Assembly: GCA_902702965.1 (NCBI GenBank)
Contig: CACRXP010000047.1
Span: forward strand, 1,427,107-1,491,106
Source: Spirometra erinaceieuropaei
Lineage: Eukaryota > Platyhelminthes > Cestoda > Diphyllobothriidea > Diphyllobothriidae
Length of the DNA: 64,000 nucleotides
Reading direction: 5' to 3'
Each line of letters starts with the position of its first letter. Position 1 is the first letter of the stretch. The notes beneath the pieces were generated by a model that worked only from the letters and a program-made list of their open reading frames with translations, made no database searches and was not told where the DNA came from. Made by a program: the position numbers and the translations under genes. Below are positions 39,700 to 50,517 of the stretch, in pieces.

Positions 39700-40497
39700 C
39701 ACAGGCTACCGTGGTATCTGTGCGGTCATTCGAATCGGCTTGATCCAGAGGGGGCGGAATGTCGTTTGACTATCCGGTCGTTTTAGATTGTCAAGTCTTT
39801 TTCTCCTTTGGTTTGTCGCGTTCTCAATTCTAGGACAAGTTCGCGGCGTTTCATTCTCTCGGCAGGTGAGTAGTCCGGCTGAAAAAAACACTGCTTTATG
39901 GGAATGTTTCAGTCGAAAACGTCTGGAAAGGATTCGTTTCGTCTGCTCATTGCTACCTAGGACAAGTTTCAGGGGTCTTGGTCGTATCTGTGGAGCGGCG
40001 GTTGTACGGCTACCAAGACGAAACGCCTTTAGGACTGTGACATCTTCTGTTGGTTGCAGCATTTCATTTAGGAGTTTCTGGAATTGCTCTAAGTCAGCGG
40101 CGACTCGTTCCCTGGGGGTACTGGCGGAGGACTCTGGGAGGCCCTGAATTATGATGCATTCCTCTGTGTTCTGCGGTTTGGACGTCGTTGACCGGTCCTT
40201 TGCCCTCGTCGAAGTGGACTGGCGAAAAGGGAGGGGCCGTCACATTGATATTTATGTCCCCGTGAAGTTCGTCCGCGGATCTTGTTGAGGCATCATGAAT
40301 AGTTGCACGATGTGGTTGATCGGCACTGCCTCCCATCAGAGGGCTCTGAAAAGAGCTTGACCCCCTTGAATTAGAAGCTTCCTCGGCTCGGTTCTCAACT
40401 CTGTTGACATGGGAATTCGCGGTGGCAACTAATTCTACCGTGGGTCCATAACCATATGTCATTGCGCTTATTGATAAGCCCTCTAAGTTAGGCGCCA
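39700..40497 (-). pseudogene. LINE-B ORF1, RRM-like, two frameshifts
   Basis: Joined over a frame change near 40200, the sequence reads TEECIIIQGLPES, VTVLKAFRLGSRTT, RPRPLKLVLGSNEQTK and ILSRRFRLKHS, the pattern of RRM-type nucleic-acid-binding ORF1 proteins of LINEs. A second frame change in a T run near 39885 leads to YSPAERMKRRELVLEL. The N-terminal part (40490-40220) is Ser/Asn-rich. Confidence 0.65.
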
Positions 40498-40940
40498 CGC
40501 ATTCTTAGTTTCAACCACAACGCTTCACAGTCGCGGGAGCAATCAGTTTTGTGTTCTGACGCGATGGTTCCTCTCTTGACGTAGACCGCTAGTCCTCCTC
40601 TTTTTTTATGCAGTCTGTCTCGATGAAAAATTTGGTATTAATCGAATGCGATTTCGGTATCCAAGACTTCAGCCTGAAACCATGTCTCTCGGATAGGAGT
40701 GACATTGGACTGCGTATCTGATATCCAAACTTCCAGCTTATCTAACTTCTGGAACAGACTGTGAGCAATTGCATAAAGAAGGCAGAGCTTAGTCCGGGCA
40801 GATTCCCGAACGATTTTTGGGTCGAAGTTGCTAGATATTTTATATGATTTTTCGGGCCCATAGGCCCCTCCCGAGTCTATCATCACTGATGCGAGTGTCA
40901 ACAGTACGAAAATAAGTCTGATGCTTGCTGATTGTTCCAC
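40498..40940 (-). pseudogene. LINE-C endonuclease, upstream part
   Basis: It reads LLYAIAHSLFQKLDKLEVW and TPIRETWFQAEVLDTEIAF. After one stop come KKRGGLAVYVKRGT and CEALWLKLRMRGA, where the LINE-B copy begins. The next residues of the domain, LNLLTVYRPP, are at 36645. The first 30 residues (MEQSASIRLIFVLL...) resemble a hydrophobic leader but are not part of the conserved domain. Confidence 0.75.
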
Positions 40941-40999
40941 AGCACCTCTTTGTGTCGAAGCATTGTCTTTACAAAGAACATAGCGAAATCAAGTGTTAG

Positions 41000-41410
41000 A
41001 CCGTCATTTGACGTTACTCATAAGAAGTGAACTGCGGCATTTTTCAAAAATTCGTTCATACTGCGAAGCAAACCCATGTTAAATGTTTGAAATTCTATTC
41101 AAAGTGTAAATATGCGAAATACTTACACGCAAATAGGTTCATCAAGGGCTCTACCCGTAACCCTTTAAAATACATTCAATACAAATATACACATACAAGA
41201 CGGTGTTATTGATGGGGTCTAGTTTGGCAAAACATTTCTGCAACACACTTTTTGTACGTCAACAGTATGAGTACCTGTAAAACATGATGACGAAGTTTGG
41301 TCAAACAAAAACTGCGTGAATATTTTGACGACAAGATATTTCATTACGAGTTCTCTTCGGACAGCTGTTTTTGATTTAAAAGCCCCTCCTTGGTGCTTGT
41401 GTTTGCCGAG
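41000..41410. other. No supported feature
   Basis: AT-rich spacer. A plus frame at 41027-41212 is rich in Lys, Tyr and Thr without recognisable motif. Confidence 0.5.
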
Positions 41411-41413
41411 GTG

Positions 41414-41460
41414 CTCAGTTCAGTTCAGTTTTATTAAAAAAAGATAGGCGAACAAGCAAG
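41414..41460 (-). repeat. LINE 3' end fragment
   Basis: 'tcagttcagttcagttttattaaaaaaagataggcg' is, on the minus strand, a LINE end with an (ACTGA)-type tail like that of LINE-B copy 2. Only the last 40-50 bp can be recognised. Confidence 0.55.
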
Positions 41461-41559
41461 TTGCTGTCTGTAAGACGTACGAATATAAACACAAATGCGT
41501 ACTTAATTACTGCAGGTAGTATGATAACACGTAGCTTCGGTGATGCGTTGTCGGAAAAT

Positions 41560-44500
41560 GTGGATATGTGGTTAGTTAGTGTTAACATGCGCGGAACACC
41601 TGCTCCTCCTGAACAACAACTTCTTCCGCCTTCCAACGTGAAAAAGGTGACCTTGGTGTACCGCCGATAGCGGCGCTGGCAGGTACTGGACTACGTTCTC
41701 GTCCAGAGACGAGATCGACAAAACGTGATGGTGACAAGGGTGATCTACGAAACCTACGGCTGGACGGATGACAGTCTCGACATTACCAAGACAGGGCTTT
41801 GCCTGCAATCTCGCAGAAAATCATAAGGTAAGCAACCACCAGTTACGTTGCACACTCTTCTGTCGACTTTATCCCCACACCGTTTACATTTCGGCGACCA
41901 GCTGGCCTAGCGACTGGAAGAACTGCAGACTCCATGCATATCGTCAGCGCGAAGACTCACTAGCCCCAGCTACGAAACTCCATTTAGTCCACGCCCTGGA
42001 CATCCTCGTTCGCTCACGCCGCCGACACCAGGATTGATTTCACGACAAAGACAGTTCTGCTCGCCTAGAAAGATAGACTGCATAAATCATAAATCAATTG
42101 TCGCACCGAAGAAAGCAAAGCCACATTCATTAGACGTGGCCACTTTGCGCAGCAAGGGCTGTTGGAGGCGAAACACGTCCAAGTGGATCTCAAAACCGAG
42201 GGAATGCAAGGGTGTGCTGGCCGCGAGGAAATAAAGGATTTCTTCGCATCAAAAAAATCAAACAGCCAAAGGAATCGCGCCGCTTCTCAGTTCCGAAGGC
42301 ACTGCAGTCCCCATGGAGGAATCACAAATTCTGAAGCATAGAACCGAGCATTTCAGAGCCGTCCACAACAACCCATCCACGATCTCCAACGCCGCCAACG
42401 GCCGGCTGCCCCAAGTGGAAACGAACACTGGCCTAGGCTTTCCGTCTCTCTCCCGAAAGATATCAGAGCCATGCAAAGCGCTCCAGGGGGAAAACGGTGA
42501 GCTGACACAATCCCGACCGAAATCTGCAAGCACGGCAGCTCACGGCTAATGAAAAAAATTGCAGCGCTGTTTCAAGATATGCGGCACTAAGGACAAGTTT
42601 TCCAGAATTTTGAGGACGCGCCGATTGTCCAAATTTACAAGCGAAAAGGAGACTGAAAACTTTATGATGATCACAGAGGAAGCTTGCTATTCAACATCGT
42701 CGAGAAGACCTTCCCTCATGTCCATCGAGACCGTCTCAGCGACGCTCTGGAGCAAGGGCCTCTCACAGAAAGCCGATATGACTTCAGACGACACCGCGGA
42801 ACCACCGACATGATTTTTGTCGTCCGGAAATTGCAAGAGAAGCGACAGGTGATGCGGATCCACCTCTAAACTGCATTCGTGGACTTGATAGAAACTTTCG
42901 ACATGTTGAATCGTGACGGACTCTGGAAAATCATGCAGAAACTCGGCTGTCCTAAAGGATTCACGCACACGGTGCGTTAGCTCCGTGATGGCTTATGGCG
43001 GGCATCACCGGCAACGGGACAGTCTCAGGAGCAGTCGCAGCAACCAATGGGGTGAAGCATGCCCGCGCACCTGCTCCCAATCTCTTCATTCTCATGTTCA
43101 CCGCATGCTGCTGGCTGCCTATCGCGATGAGCGTCCTGAGATCAACATCGCCTACAGGACCAGCGGCCAGCTTCTCAACACTCGACAGCAACGACTACTG
43201 TTCATGAACTCCCCCTTGCGGATAACTGTGCAATTAACGCCTCAACGGAAACAGCCATGCAGCGGAGCATGAACCTCTTTGTCGCCAGCTGCGCCAACTT
43301 CGGACTAATTACCAACGCGGACCTAACGTCGGTCATGCACCAGCCGTCACCTAACAAGGAATACAACTCCTCTTGATTCACTGTCAACGGCAGTCAACTG
43401 AAAACGGTGGATAACTTCGCTTATCTAGGAAGCGCACCCTCGCGCAGCATAGAAATCGACAACGAAGTTGCGTCAAAAGCCAGTCAGGCCACCGACCGAC
43501 TGCAAGCCACTGTGTGGAATTGCCACGATCTTCAACTAAATACCAAACTGAATATTTGTAAGGCTGTCGTATTGGTGACACTTCTTTACGGAGCACAGAC
43601 CTGGGCCGCGTACTCCAGTCAGACCAGAAAGCTGGATCACTTTCGCAGAATACTGAAGATGAGATGGTAGGACAGGATCCTGGGCACGGAAGTCCGGGAA
43701 CGGACTGGAATCCTCAGCATCAGCGCCATGCTAAGGCACTGTAACTACGATGGATCGGCCACCTGGTGAGGATGGAAGACGCTCGCCTACCAAGACATGT
43801 CTTCTACGGAGATCTCGCTATGGGTGCTCGCCGAGAAATAGGTTAAATCCGCTGCTGCAAGGATACTTCGAAGAACTTATTGAAGCGACTGTAGACCAAC
43901 CCGGAGACCTGGGAGGACTTCGCCCAGGGCAGACCAGCTCGCAGAGGAGAAGTGGAAACTAGAGTAGCCATCTGTGAAACAAACAGAATCGCCACTGCTA
44001 AAGTCCAAAGGGAAACTCGCAAGTCTCAGGTGCTCCCGACACAAACAGCAGCGTTTAGTCCTTCCCAACATGCCCCCGCTGTCAACATGCATTCCGTACG
44101 CGAATCGGCCTCTACGGACACCGTCGGATCCTATGCAGTAACAACCCGGCAAAGTTAAGTTCTCTTTCCACGAACACCCCTACTGTCACCCTACCTCCAG
44201 TCCTAAAAAGACGACCACCCTCAACACCGGTGGTAACACTGCTGACGCCCCGCCACCCCCGCACAGCGGCACCATTATCTTTGCCTCAACCCCTGCATTG
44301 TTTACAGCGACCAACTCCACCAACACCAACCCTTCTCTTACTCCCACCAGCGATGAGAATTCATCTGACGTTCCGTCAGCTGCTACCTCCATCACAGCCG
44401 CCCTCACCACTAGCAATACGGATTCGGTCCCAACATGTCCTCATTGAGACCGCACACCCACCTCACTCATCAGCCTGATCGGCCACTTGCGGGTCCATCG

Positions 44501-45070
44501 TACTGTGACCGATGCACCAGTGCCCGGAGCCCCGCCATGCACCCTTTGCACCAACCTCCACTGCTCGCGCTTCACACACGCATTTGCTTACCGCATGGGC
44601 CTATTCGGTCGCATGGACACCCACGAAAACGGAGCTCATCGCAATATCGAGATTCATGCACAACCTGCATACCCTAAAACGCTCCCAACACATGCATTAA
44701 CACCCTTTATCCATCAGTAAGATCACGGTTAACAGCCTCACCATCACAACCATTTCTACAGTCCCTAAACTATCTCGCTCTCACTGCCACCACACATGCA
44801 CATCAAGCACCGGCCTGGTCGGTCACATGCGGATCCGTCGTACAATCACTGACAAACCGGTCCCAGGAGCACCAACATGTCCACACCGCATCCGCCTCCA
44901 CCGTTCATACCGTCCAAGCAAATCGCTCACGGCGTGGGTGTATTCGGTCATCATGGAAACCTGCGGTAACTCCCCGCAGGCACAACCACATCACCAAATA
45001 TTCCCCTATCAACTAATGCACCACGTACCAACATTTCCAACATCCCACATCACCCCCCTCTTATGTAAGT
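41560..45070 (+). pseudogene. Decayed RT with zinc-finger-like tail units
   Basis: Endonuclease remains at 41560-41830 (VLDYVLVQRRDRQ, YGWTDDSLDITK). RT follows in broken frames from 42300: HFRAVHNNPSTISNAA, FRRHRGTTDMIFVVRKLQE, VDLIETFDMLNRDGL (for 'VDLTKAFD') and TVSGAVAATNGVKHA. The thumb reads VDNFAYLGSAPSRSIEIDNE and VVLVTLLYGAQTWAAYSSQ. From about 44480 the tail has two degenerate repeats of a unit built like 'GL.GH.R.HRT.....VPGAP...' and 'CP.C...F.HRMGLFGHM..H': remains of C2H2-type fingers. Many stops. A frame with the whole architecture is not open anywhere. Confidence 0.78.
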
Positions 45071-45160
45071 GATAAGTATGCTTTTCGGCTCCCCTCTCCA
45101 TGTGGATCCTCTCCTTCATGTGAGATCTGAGCGTCCTATCTCCTTGTGTAACATTGGTGT

Positions 45161-45784
45161 GTGCGTTTGGAGGCCTGGCCGTGCATGTGGCGTGCGCAGA
45201 CGGACTTATCACGGCAGCTAAGTCATAATGAGACCCTAGCCACTGCGACCATCACGTCCAGTTCCGAACAGGAGGAGGAGGAGGAGTGGGACGCCAGTTG
45301 GGAGGTTGCTGTATTCTGTACAGAAATATTAGAGAAGAGGTTGACAGGAATTGACAGTCGACGAGGGCTCGTTCGATACCGTGATAGCGGCGACCGCTGG
45401 TGTGAGATTGTGGGACAGTCGTCCAGCGCCCCCAACATGGTCATGTCTCATTCCGACTCCAAGATGATTGTCCAGTTTGGAGAGCCGGCATCTACCGAGA
45501 ACCAGACTGCAATTACTGCCCACATGCGGGTAATCGCGAGAGATTTAGCTTTGCGAAATGCGCTCGAAGTTGGGCCACTAGAGGTCTTTCAGTTCTGTCA
45601 GCCACTGCGCACTCTTCAGGAATCTGACCGGCCCGGACAGTGGTCTGGGCCCTGGGAGTGGGACGAGAGAGCGAGGTCAAGGTCTCAGCGCATTTTCCTC
45701 CTCACGTTAAGCAATCGGACGCGCTTTACGCTATCACGGTGGGCTAAAAGCCGTGGCTTCGAAGGCTGCCAGCTGACAGGATAA
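45161..45784 (+). CDS. Unassigned open frame of about 207 codons
   Basis: This is the longest frame in the window not explained by a transposon. The first ATG is eight codons in (MWRAQTDLSRQ). It has an acidic run (SSSEQEEEEEWDASW, coded by a GGA/GAG repeat), then EILEKRLTGIDSRRGLVRY and DRWCEIVGQSSSAP. A middle part with HMRVIARDLALRNALEVG and a Trp/Arg-rich end follow. I do not recognise a domain. It directly follows the zinc-finger-tailed RT and precedes an R1 repeat. It could be an exon, a repeat-derived frame or chance; the minus strand also has an open frame here. Confidence 0.25.
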   Translation: MRLEAWPCMWRAQTDLSRQLSHNETLATATITSSSEQEEEEEWDASWEVAVFCTEILEKRLTGIDSRRGLVRYRDSGDRWCEIVGQSSSAPNMVMSHSDSKMIVQFGEPASTENQTAITAHMRVIARDLALRNALEVGPLEVFQFCQPLRTLQESDRPGQWSGPWEWDERARSRSQRIFLLTLSNRTRFTLSRWAKSRGFEGCQLTG

Positions 45785-45864
45785 CTTGAACCTCGTAGTC
45801 AGCCCAATGTGTGTGTTTGTGTGGGATGACAGACTGGTGGATTGAGAGCCAGGCTTCAATGGAT

Positions 45865-46125
45865 CCTTCTTAATGTGGCCTTTATGGCTCTTCCACTCCG
45901 TATGGGCCGAGCTGGGCGTGGTGGCACCCATCGGGGCGGTTCTGGCCGTGTCAGCCACCTGCACCCTCTCCCACCCCCTGTCTTCCTGACTTGGCCATGA
46001 CACCGGGCCCATTCGGGAGAGGGTGAGATATTGTGGTAGATGCTACGCAAGTCTGCTATCACTGCAAACCAACTCACGCATAAATCATCCGACTCTTTCT
46101 GCTGTAGAGCACACGGTGGACATGC
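45865..46125 (+). repeat. R1 interspersed repeat
   Basis: It has the same block order as 2468-2712: 'atccttcttaatgtggcct', 'ccactccgtatgggc', 'gtggtagatgctacgcaagtctgctatcactgcaaac', 'gagcacacggtggacat'. In between is a C-rich insert with a potential hairpin (cccattcgggagaggg). Confidence 0.6.
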
Positions 46126-46129
46126 CATG

Positions 46130-47440
46130 GTTGGGCTGTCATCAGAATCGTGTGCGTTTTCAGCAGTTGACCGTCGGATCTGTACATCTCTAAGTTGGTT
46201 TCTTCCTTTGGGTGTTAGGTAGCGGATGCTTTCAATGTGACCAGTCCATAAAAAAGAGCAAAGATGGACAAAGTCAGTGTTCGTTGGGGTTGTCCTCTGT
46301 GCTTTCGTGCTACAGAATCACATGTGGCAAACAGTTAACCGGAACGTAGTTGCTCCCTCCTGTCGAACGACCTGTGACAACAGTTTTGAATTTATGTAAA
46401 CTGCATGTTATCTAGTAGCCTTTTTGCTGGAATTCATTGACAGATTACATTTTTATTCTCTGCAAGTCTAAAAAGGTAGATAATAGAGGCACTGTGTGTC
46501 GTGGAACACAATGAATCTGACTGAAAGAACAATACACCCGATTACTTCCTCATACTATAAGTCAATAAAAAGGTGACATTATAAAGATTCAAAAATGCAA
46601 CTCTATTTCCTCCAGATATTAAGATATTTGTTTAAATAGCAGCCCGCTGATCGCGGAACCTGCGTTCTGCTGATGGGTTTTAAACGTCAAATCTAATAGG
46701 GGAGAGTACAGCCGTCGTCCTTGGATTGTAAAAGTAGTAAATGTTCTGGAAGTTGTTACTTTGCTGTTATACTACCACAGCAAACCACTCGTCAACGTCA
46801 GTGACAAGTGTTCGTTTAAGTTGCTGTTTCTGTAGAAGTCAACGAATAACAGCAGATAATAACAACAAGTTTTCTCAGCCAGAGGTCAGGGAGACGGAGC
46901 TGACAGTGTGGTCTCAAAAGGAATCCGAGCGACTCAGGGACCATCCTGTTAACATATGACCTGTCATCAGTCGAAACTTCACTGTGCTTGACGGGATGAT
47001 GTCTCCGTAGATTGAGGCAAAATCTTTCAGGTCCGATTTGAGTAATTGGCTACACCGTTTTTGACATGAATATGCTTTTGAATCTCAAATGTTTACTGCT
47101 TTCAGTTAAAAACGTCCAGGATACACAATTGGTGGTCACATGTTATAACCTGGGTGAACTAAATGCAAGGTTTTATTTAAAAAGAAGACTTCGAACGCAG
47201 TTATCTGTTATTGCAGCTGTACCTCTCACCTCTGCGTATTCCGATCACAAGTTGACCGAAACGGGGGTGGGTTCTAAATGGCATAAAACAGTACATTGTG
47301 CCCACGTAAGTGCAGTAGTTTTAGGTGATTAACAGATAATGAACCCTAGAGTGACATAATCTATATCGGTTAGGACAGAAGACAACTGTCTATCGCGCAG
47401 TTATTTATCAGAGGATGGGGGAGGAGCTGAAATTGGTGGA
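46130..47440. other. No supported feature
   Basis: Short frames at 46741-46959 and 47066-47332 have no motif, signal peptide or convincing splice context. No repeat shared with the rest of the window was seen. Confidence 0.5.
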
Positions 47441-47454
47441 GGTTTTGGACGCCT

Positions 47455-47690
47455 GCAGAACGCGGGCTCGATCCTCAGGGGTTGCAAAAACCTACAGTCG
47501 GGCATGGCTGGCTGACGACGGCTAAGATGTCAGAAATGCCCACACCAGTCTCCCTCGCCTTTGAGGGTTATGTTATTCCGCCTATAATATTGGCCGATGA
47601 TCAGCAACTATTGGGGCTGGAGATTGGGCCTCAGGGGCACAGCAGGATGACTGTGCCCCGTAACCCGATCGGTGAGTAGCCCTACGCCAT
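47455..47690 (+). repeat. S1 tRNA-derived SINE, divergent copy
   Basis: A degraded head with a B-box-like 'cgggctcgatcctc', then the S1 body 'gggcatggctggctgacgacggctaagatg.cagaaatgcc', and the S1 end 'gtgccccgtaacccgatcggtgag'. Less similar to other copies than they are to each other. Confidence 0.55.
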
Positions 47691-48134
47691 ACGGACGGAA
47701 TTTTACCGTCAGGGCAGTGGTAAACCACATTTAGACTCAGACGTGGCCGTTGCTAATGGTAACGCGAGGTGCGAGTGTACACTAGAGCCATTCAGCGAGA
47801 GCCAAATTATCGATTGACGTTACGCTTTACCGCGCCGGATGCCCAGTCACACATGACGCGGATGTATGTTTGACGAGGACAGTTTTGGCCATTAGTAGGC
47901 AACAAAACACGCACAGCTACCCATCCTAAAACCCGACTACATTCAAACACCACCGGTTGTTTAAAGTTATGCCAGCTCGTACCGTTTCAGTGAGTACTCG
48001 ACCGAGGTTAATCCCTCAGGCGAGCAAATATCGGGTTGCACTCAGTATCTGAACGGAATTCGATCTTAGTGCCTTCGTGGTAACGCAGCTCGTGTTTTCC
48101 TAGATCAGGCTGACTGACCTCCATAGCTCACTAG

Positions 48135-48440
48135 ATAAGTAGAGATGACGCCGAGAATATTAGTTCTTTCTTACGGAACTCACTCGTTCCGTTGTGTCTT
48201 ACGGGCTCTCTCTCACTCGAGCCCAGCCAGCAGCCGCTCAGCAGCGAATGATATAGGCGGTATGCTATTAACGACAAAGACAAGGGAGACTGGAATGGCC
48301 ATTTCTGGCTTATTAGCCGTCGTCAGTCAGTCATACCCAACCCCGAAGTGTGGAACACTCGAGGCTCGAACTCGCGACCTGTTAGTTAGAAGTCTACGCT
48401 TCTAACCACTGGGTTACGAGCCCGTTGCCCTGTCGGTTTT
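48135..48440 (-). repeat. S1 tRNA-derived SINE
   Basis: On the minus strand: leader ending in 'accgacagggcaacg', tRNA-like head with A box (cgtaacccagtggttag), 'gacttctaacta' in the anticodon region and B box (gagttcgagcctc). Then 'gtgttccacacttcggggttgggtatgactg', 'gacggctaataagccagaaatggcc', and a tail 'ggctgggctcgagtgagag'. The 'ACTTCTAA' loop suggests an origin from tRNA-Arg(UCU); this is inference. Very similar copies lie at 62545-63085. Confidence 0.8.
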
Positions 48441-48474
48441 TTTCGATCGGTAATATACAATGGTGGGGGGCGCT

Positions 48475-48545
48475 CACCGATCGTTCTTACGGAACTCACT
48501 CGTCCCGTTGTGCCTTACGGGACCTCTCTCGAGTCCAACCAGCAG
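48475..48545 (-). repeat. S1 SINE 3' end, tandem partner
   Basis: 'accgatcgttcttacggaactcactcgtcccgttgtg.cttacggg' and 'tctcgagtccaaccagcagccg' repeat the end of the previous S1 copy in the same orientation, giving a partial head-to-tail dimer. The same junction occurs near 62800-62840. Confidence 0.65.
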
Positions 48546-49161
48546 CCGTTTCAGCTACTGCTGAAGTTGTAAATTGGGCTCGCAATCCCAGCGTCAGATG
48601 GCTGATCGGCTCAGACAGTGGATTGATGTCTGTGAGAGGGAATAGAGAGTGTGGTCGACTCCGGGAACTCCGTTCCTACGGCATTTATCGTTCTGAACAA
48701 TCTAATGCGGTTAAATCTATAGCCTAAATCTCCATGTACAGCAAAAGTTTTATTAATTGGCCTTTAGAAAAGATTGAAACTCTCAGAAAAAAAGAAACCG
48801 ATAGAGAATTTAGAGAACTGTGTGCTAATGCGAGCTTTCGACGTGCTCCCGTTACTTGAAACGCAAAGGATACCAGGGTACGTATTCTTGTCGAACCCAT
48901 TCTTAAACATCCTTACTCCCAAACTGATCATATCTGTGCACTTGGGCGAGAGATTATGTTGACAATGCGTTCACCGATCGGGTCGCAGGACATGCTTGTC
49001 CCGTTTGGCCTTGGGGCTCCAACATAGAGCCCTTTGCAGGCATTGGCACGGCCGTGGCGCAAACTGCATTGATTTCGACGAACCGCAGGCGACCTTTTGC
49101 TTCACAGCAGAGGACCCTCACATTCCATGGTTCGTCTGTGCACTGTGGTCAGGCGTACATT

Positions 49162-50517
49162 CAGTGACCGATCTCATTAAATGTTGGTCGAAAATCAGAA
49201 ATGCGTATTCAGTTAGTAAGGATAACTTAAACGGGGTGTTGGATGTTGGTTCTTAAATGCGGTTCTTTTCAGTCGTCTGCAAAGCCTACACTCTGTAAAA
49301 AAGGACTACTTATGTAGTAGGTATTTTTGTTGGTTTTCGATGCCTTTATAAATTAAGATATATTTTGTTTAGAAATGCATAAAAATACGCTTTCTGGCAC
49401 CCATTTGGTAGCAAATCATGCTCTATTTAAAATTTATACTCAAACAAAGAGTAATTTAGGTTTTTAAGAGGTTTTTCACCTCCAAAATAATCTTGGGCTC
49501 GATCTGCCTTCGCGTTTGTGTTTAAGATTTTCAGTCTACTAGCCTTATACTTTCCGTGTAAAGAAAAACATTCGTTCCTTTATGCCATTAAGTAGATACC
49601 ATACAGGGCTCATAAAATTTCGCAACGGATGAGGACTATATTGTATATTCCATTAGGAGAATTATCAAACATACGAATGTCATGCTATTTGCATAGGCAT
49701 TCCACGGCCTTAAAAACGTCATAATTAGAAACTCACAGATGTTTTCTCAGATTTTGAATAAGCCATATTGACCCAACTGTGAAAAACTCGGCGCCTCGGT
49801 GGGATTCGAACCCACGCAGTAAGGGGAAGGCTTTAGCGCAGCCAACGCTCCAAATCTGCCAAAACATCTAGGGATTACGTACGCCTGGTAGTCATCTGTG
49901 GATTCTAGGTAGACTAATTAGGAAATCCTGCCTGGGCAGTCAACGTACTGTATCAGATTTGGTGGACTCCAGACGTTGCAGTAGGTTGGGCGGGTAAATT
50001 GACCCAAATGTGATTAAACTTTCGTCGTCCGGCTGGGCCTCCTAGCTCAAGTGATTAGAGCGTTGGCTGTGGTAAAGCCTTCCCATTACTGCGTGGGTTC
50101 GAATCCCACCAAGGCGCCGAGTTTTTTCACAGTTGGGTCAATATGAATAATAAGGAACATTTTTAAAACCGAAAGATGTCCTTTCTTCGAGTATAAATTT
50201 TTACTAGAGCATGATTTACTAGCAAATAAGTATCAGAAAACGTATCTTTATGCATTTTCTTCACAAAATATATCTTGATTTTTAAAGGCATCGAAAATCA
50301 ACAAAAAATACCTACTACTAAATTAGTCATTTTTGCCGAGTGCAGTCACTGCAGGCGGCCGAGAAGAAGCGCATTTTAAAGCCAACATCGTATCATGTCC
50401 GAAATACTACAGCATTATGCCGCAAAACAATCAATTTTACAACCTCATTTAAGTTATCCTTTCTAATCAAATACGTATTTCTGATTTTCGACCAACATTT
50501 CATGAGACCGGTCACTG
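49162..50517. repeat. FB1 foldback element, copy 3, complete palindrome
   Basis: This defines the family. The ends are inverted: cagtgaccgatctcatt at 49162 and catgagaccggtcactg ending at 50517. Arms of about 300-350 bp follow (for example 'catcgaaaatcaac' at 50288 against 'gttggttttcgatgcc' at 49331). The left side also holds the central region known from copy 2 ('gccttatactttccgtg', 49540 on). Into this was inserted an inverted pair of S2 SINEs (49770-50150). No transposase-like frame is present, so it would be non-autonomous. No clear target duplication was seen. Confidence 0.82.
49770..50150. repeat. Inverted pair of S2 tRNA-derived SINEs
   Basis: Left copy (minus): 'attgacccaactgtgaaaaactcggcgcctcggtgggattcgaacccacgcagtaa'. 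Right copy (plus): A box 'tagctcaagtgattag', 'gcgttggctgtggtaaagcc', B box 'gggttcgaatcccacc', end 'cgccgagttttttcacagttgggtcaat'. The two can pair over about 100 bp. The right copy has a nearly complete tRNA-like head; the left one lacks its 5' portion. They sit at the centre of FB1 copy 3. Confidence 0.8.

Larger units (their letters stand above)
36646..40497 (-). mobile_element. LINE-B copy 2, near full length
   Basis: On the minus strand: ORF1 (40490 to about 39700), ORF2 (39676-36854) and a 3' region of about 200 bp. That region ends near 36646 in 'cccttaataaactgaaactgaaactga', an (ACTGAA)-type tail. The insertion splits a LINE-C endonuclease. It is the most complete element in the window. 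Confidence 0.85.

Noticed and set aside
48360..48440. Functional tRNA-Arg gene on the minus strand
   Set aside because: Same head occurs in at least five S1 SINE copies with attached body; acceptor stem does not close.
50041..50120. Functional tRNA gene (A and B boxes present)
   Set aside because: The sequence is one of several S2 copies, does not form a full cloverleaf with a consistent anticodon stem, and sits in a repeat.
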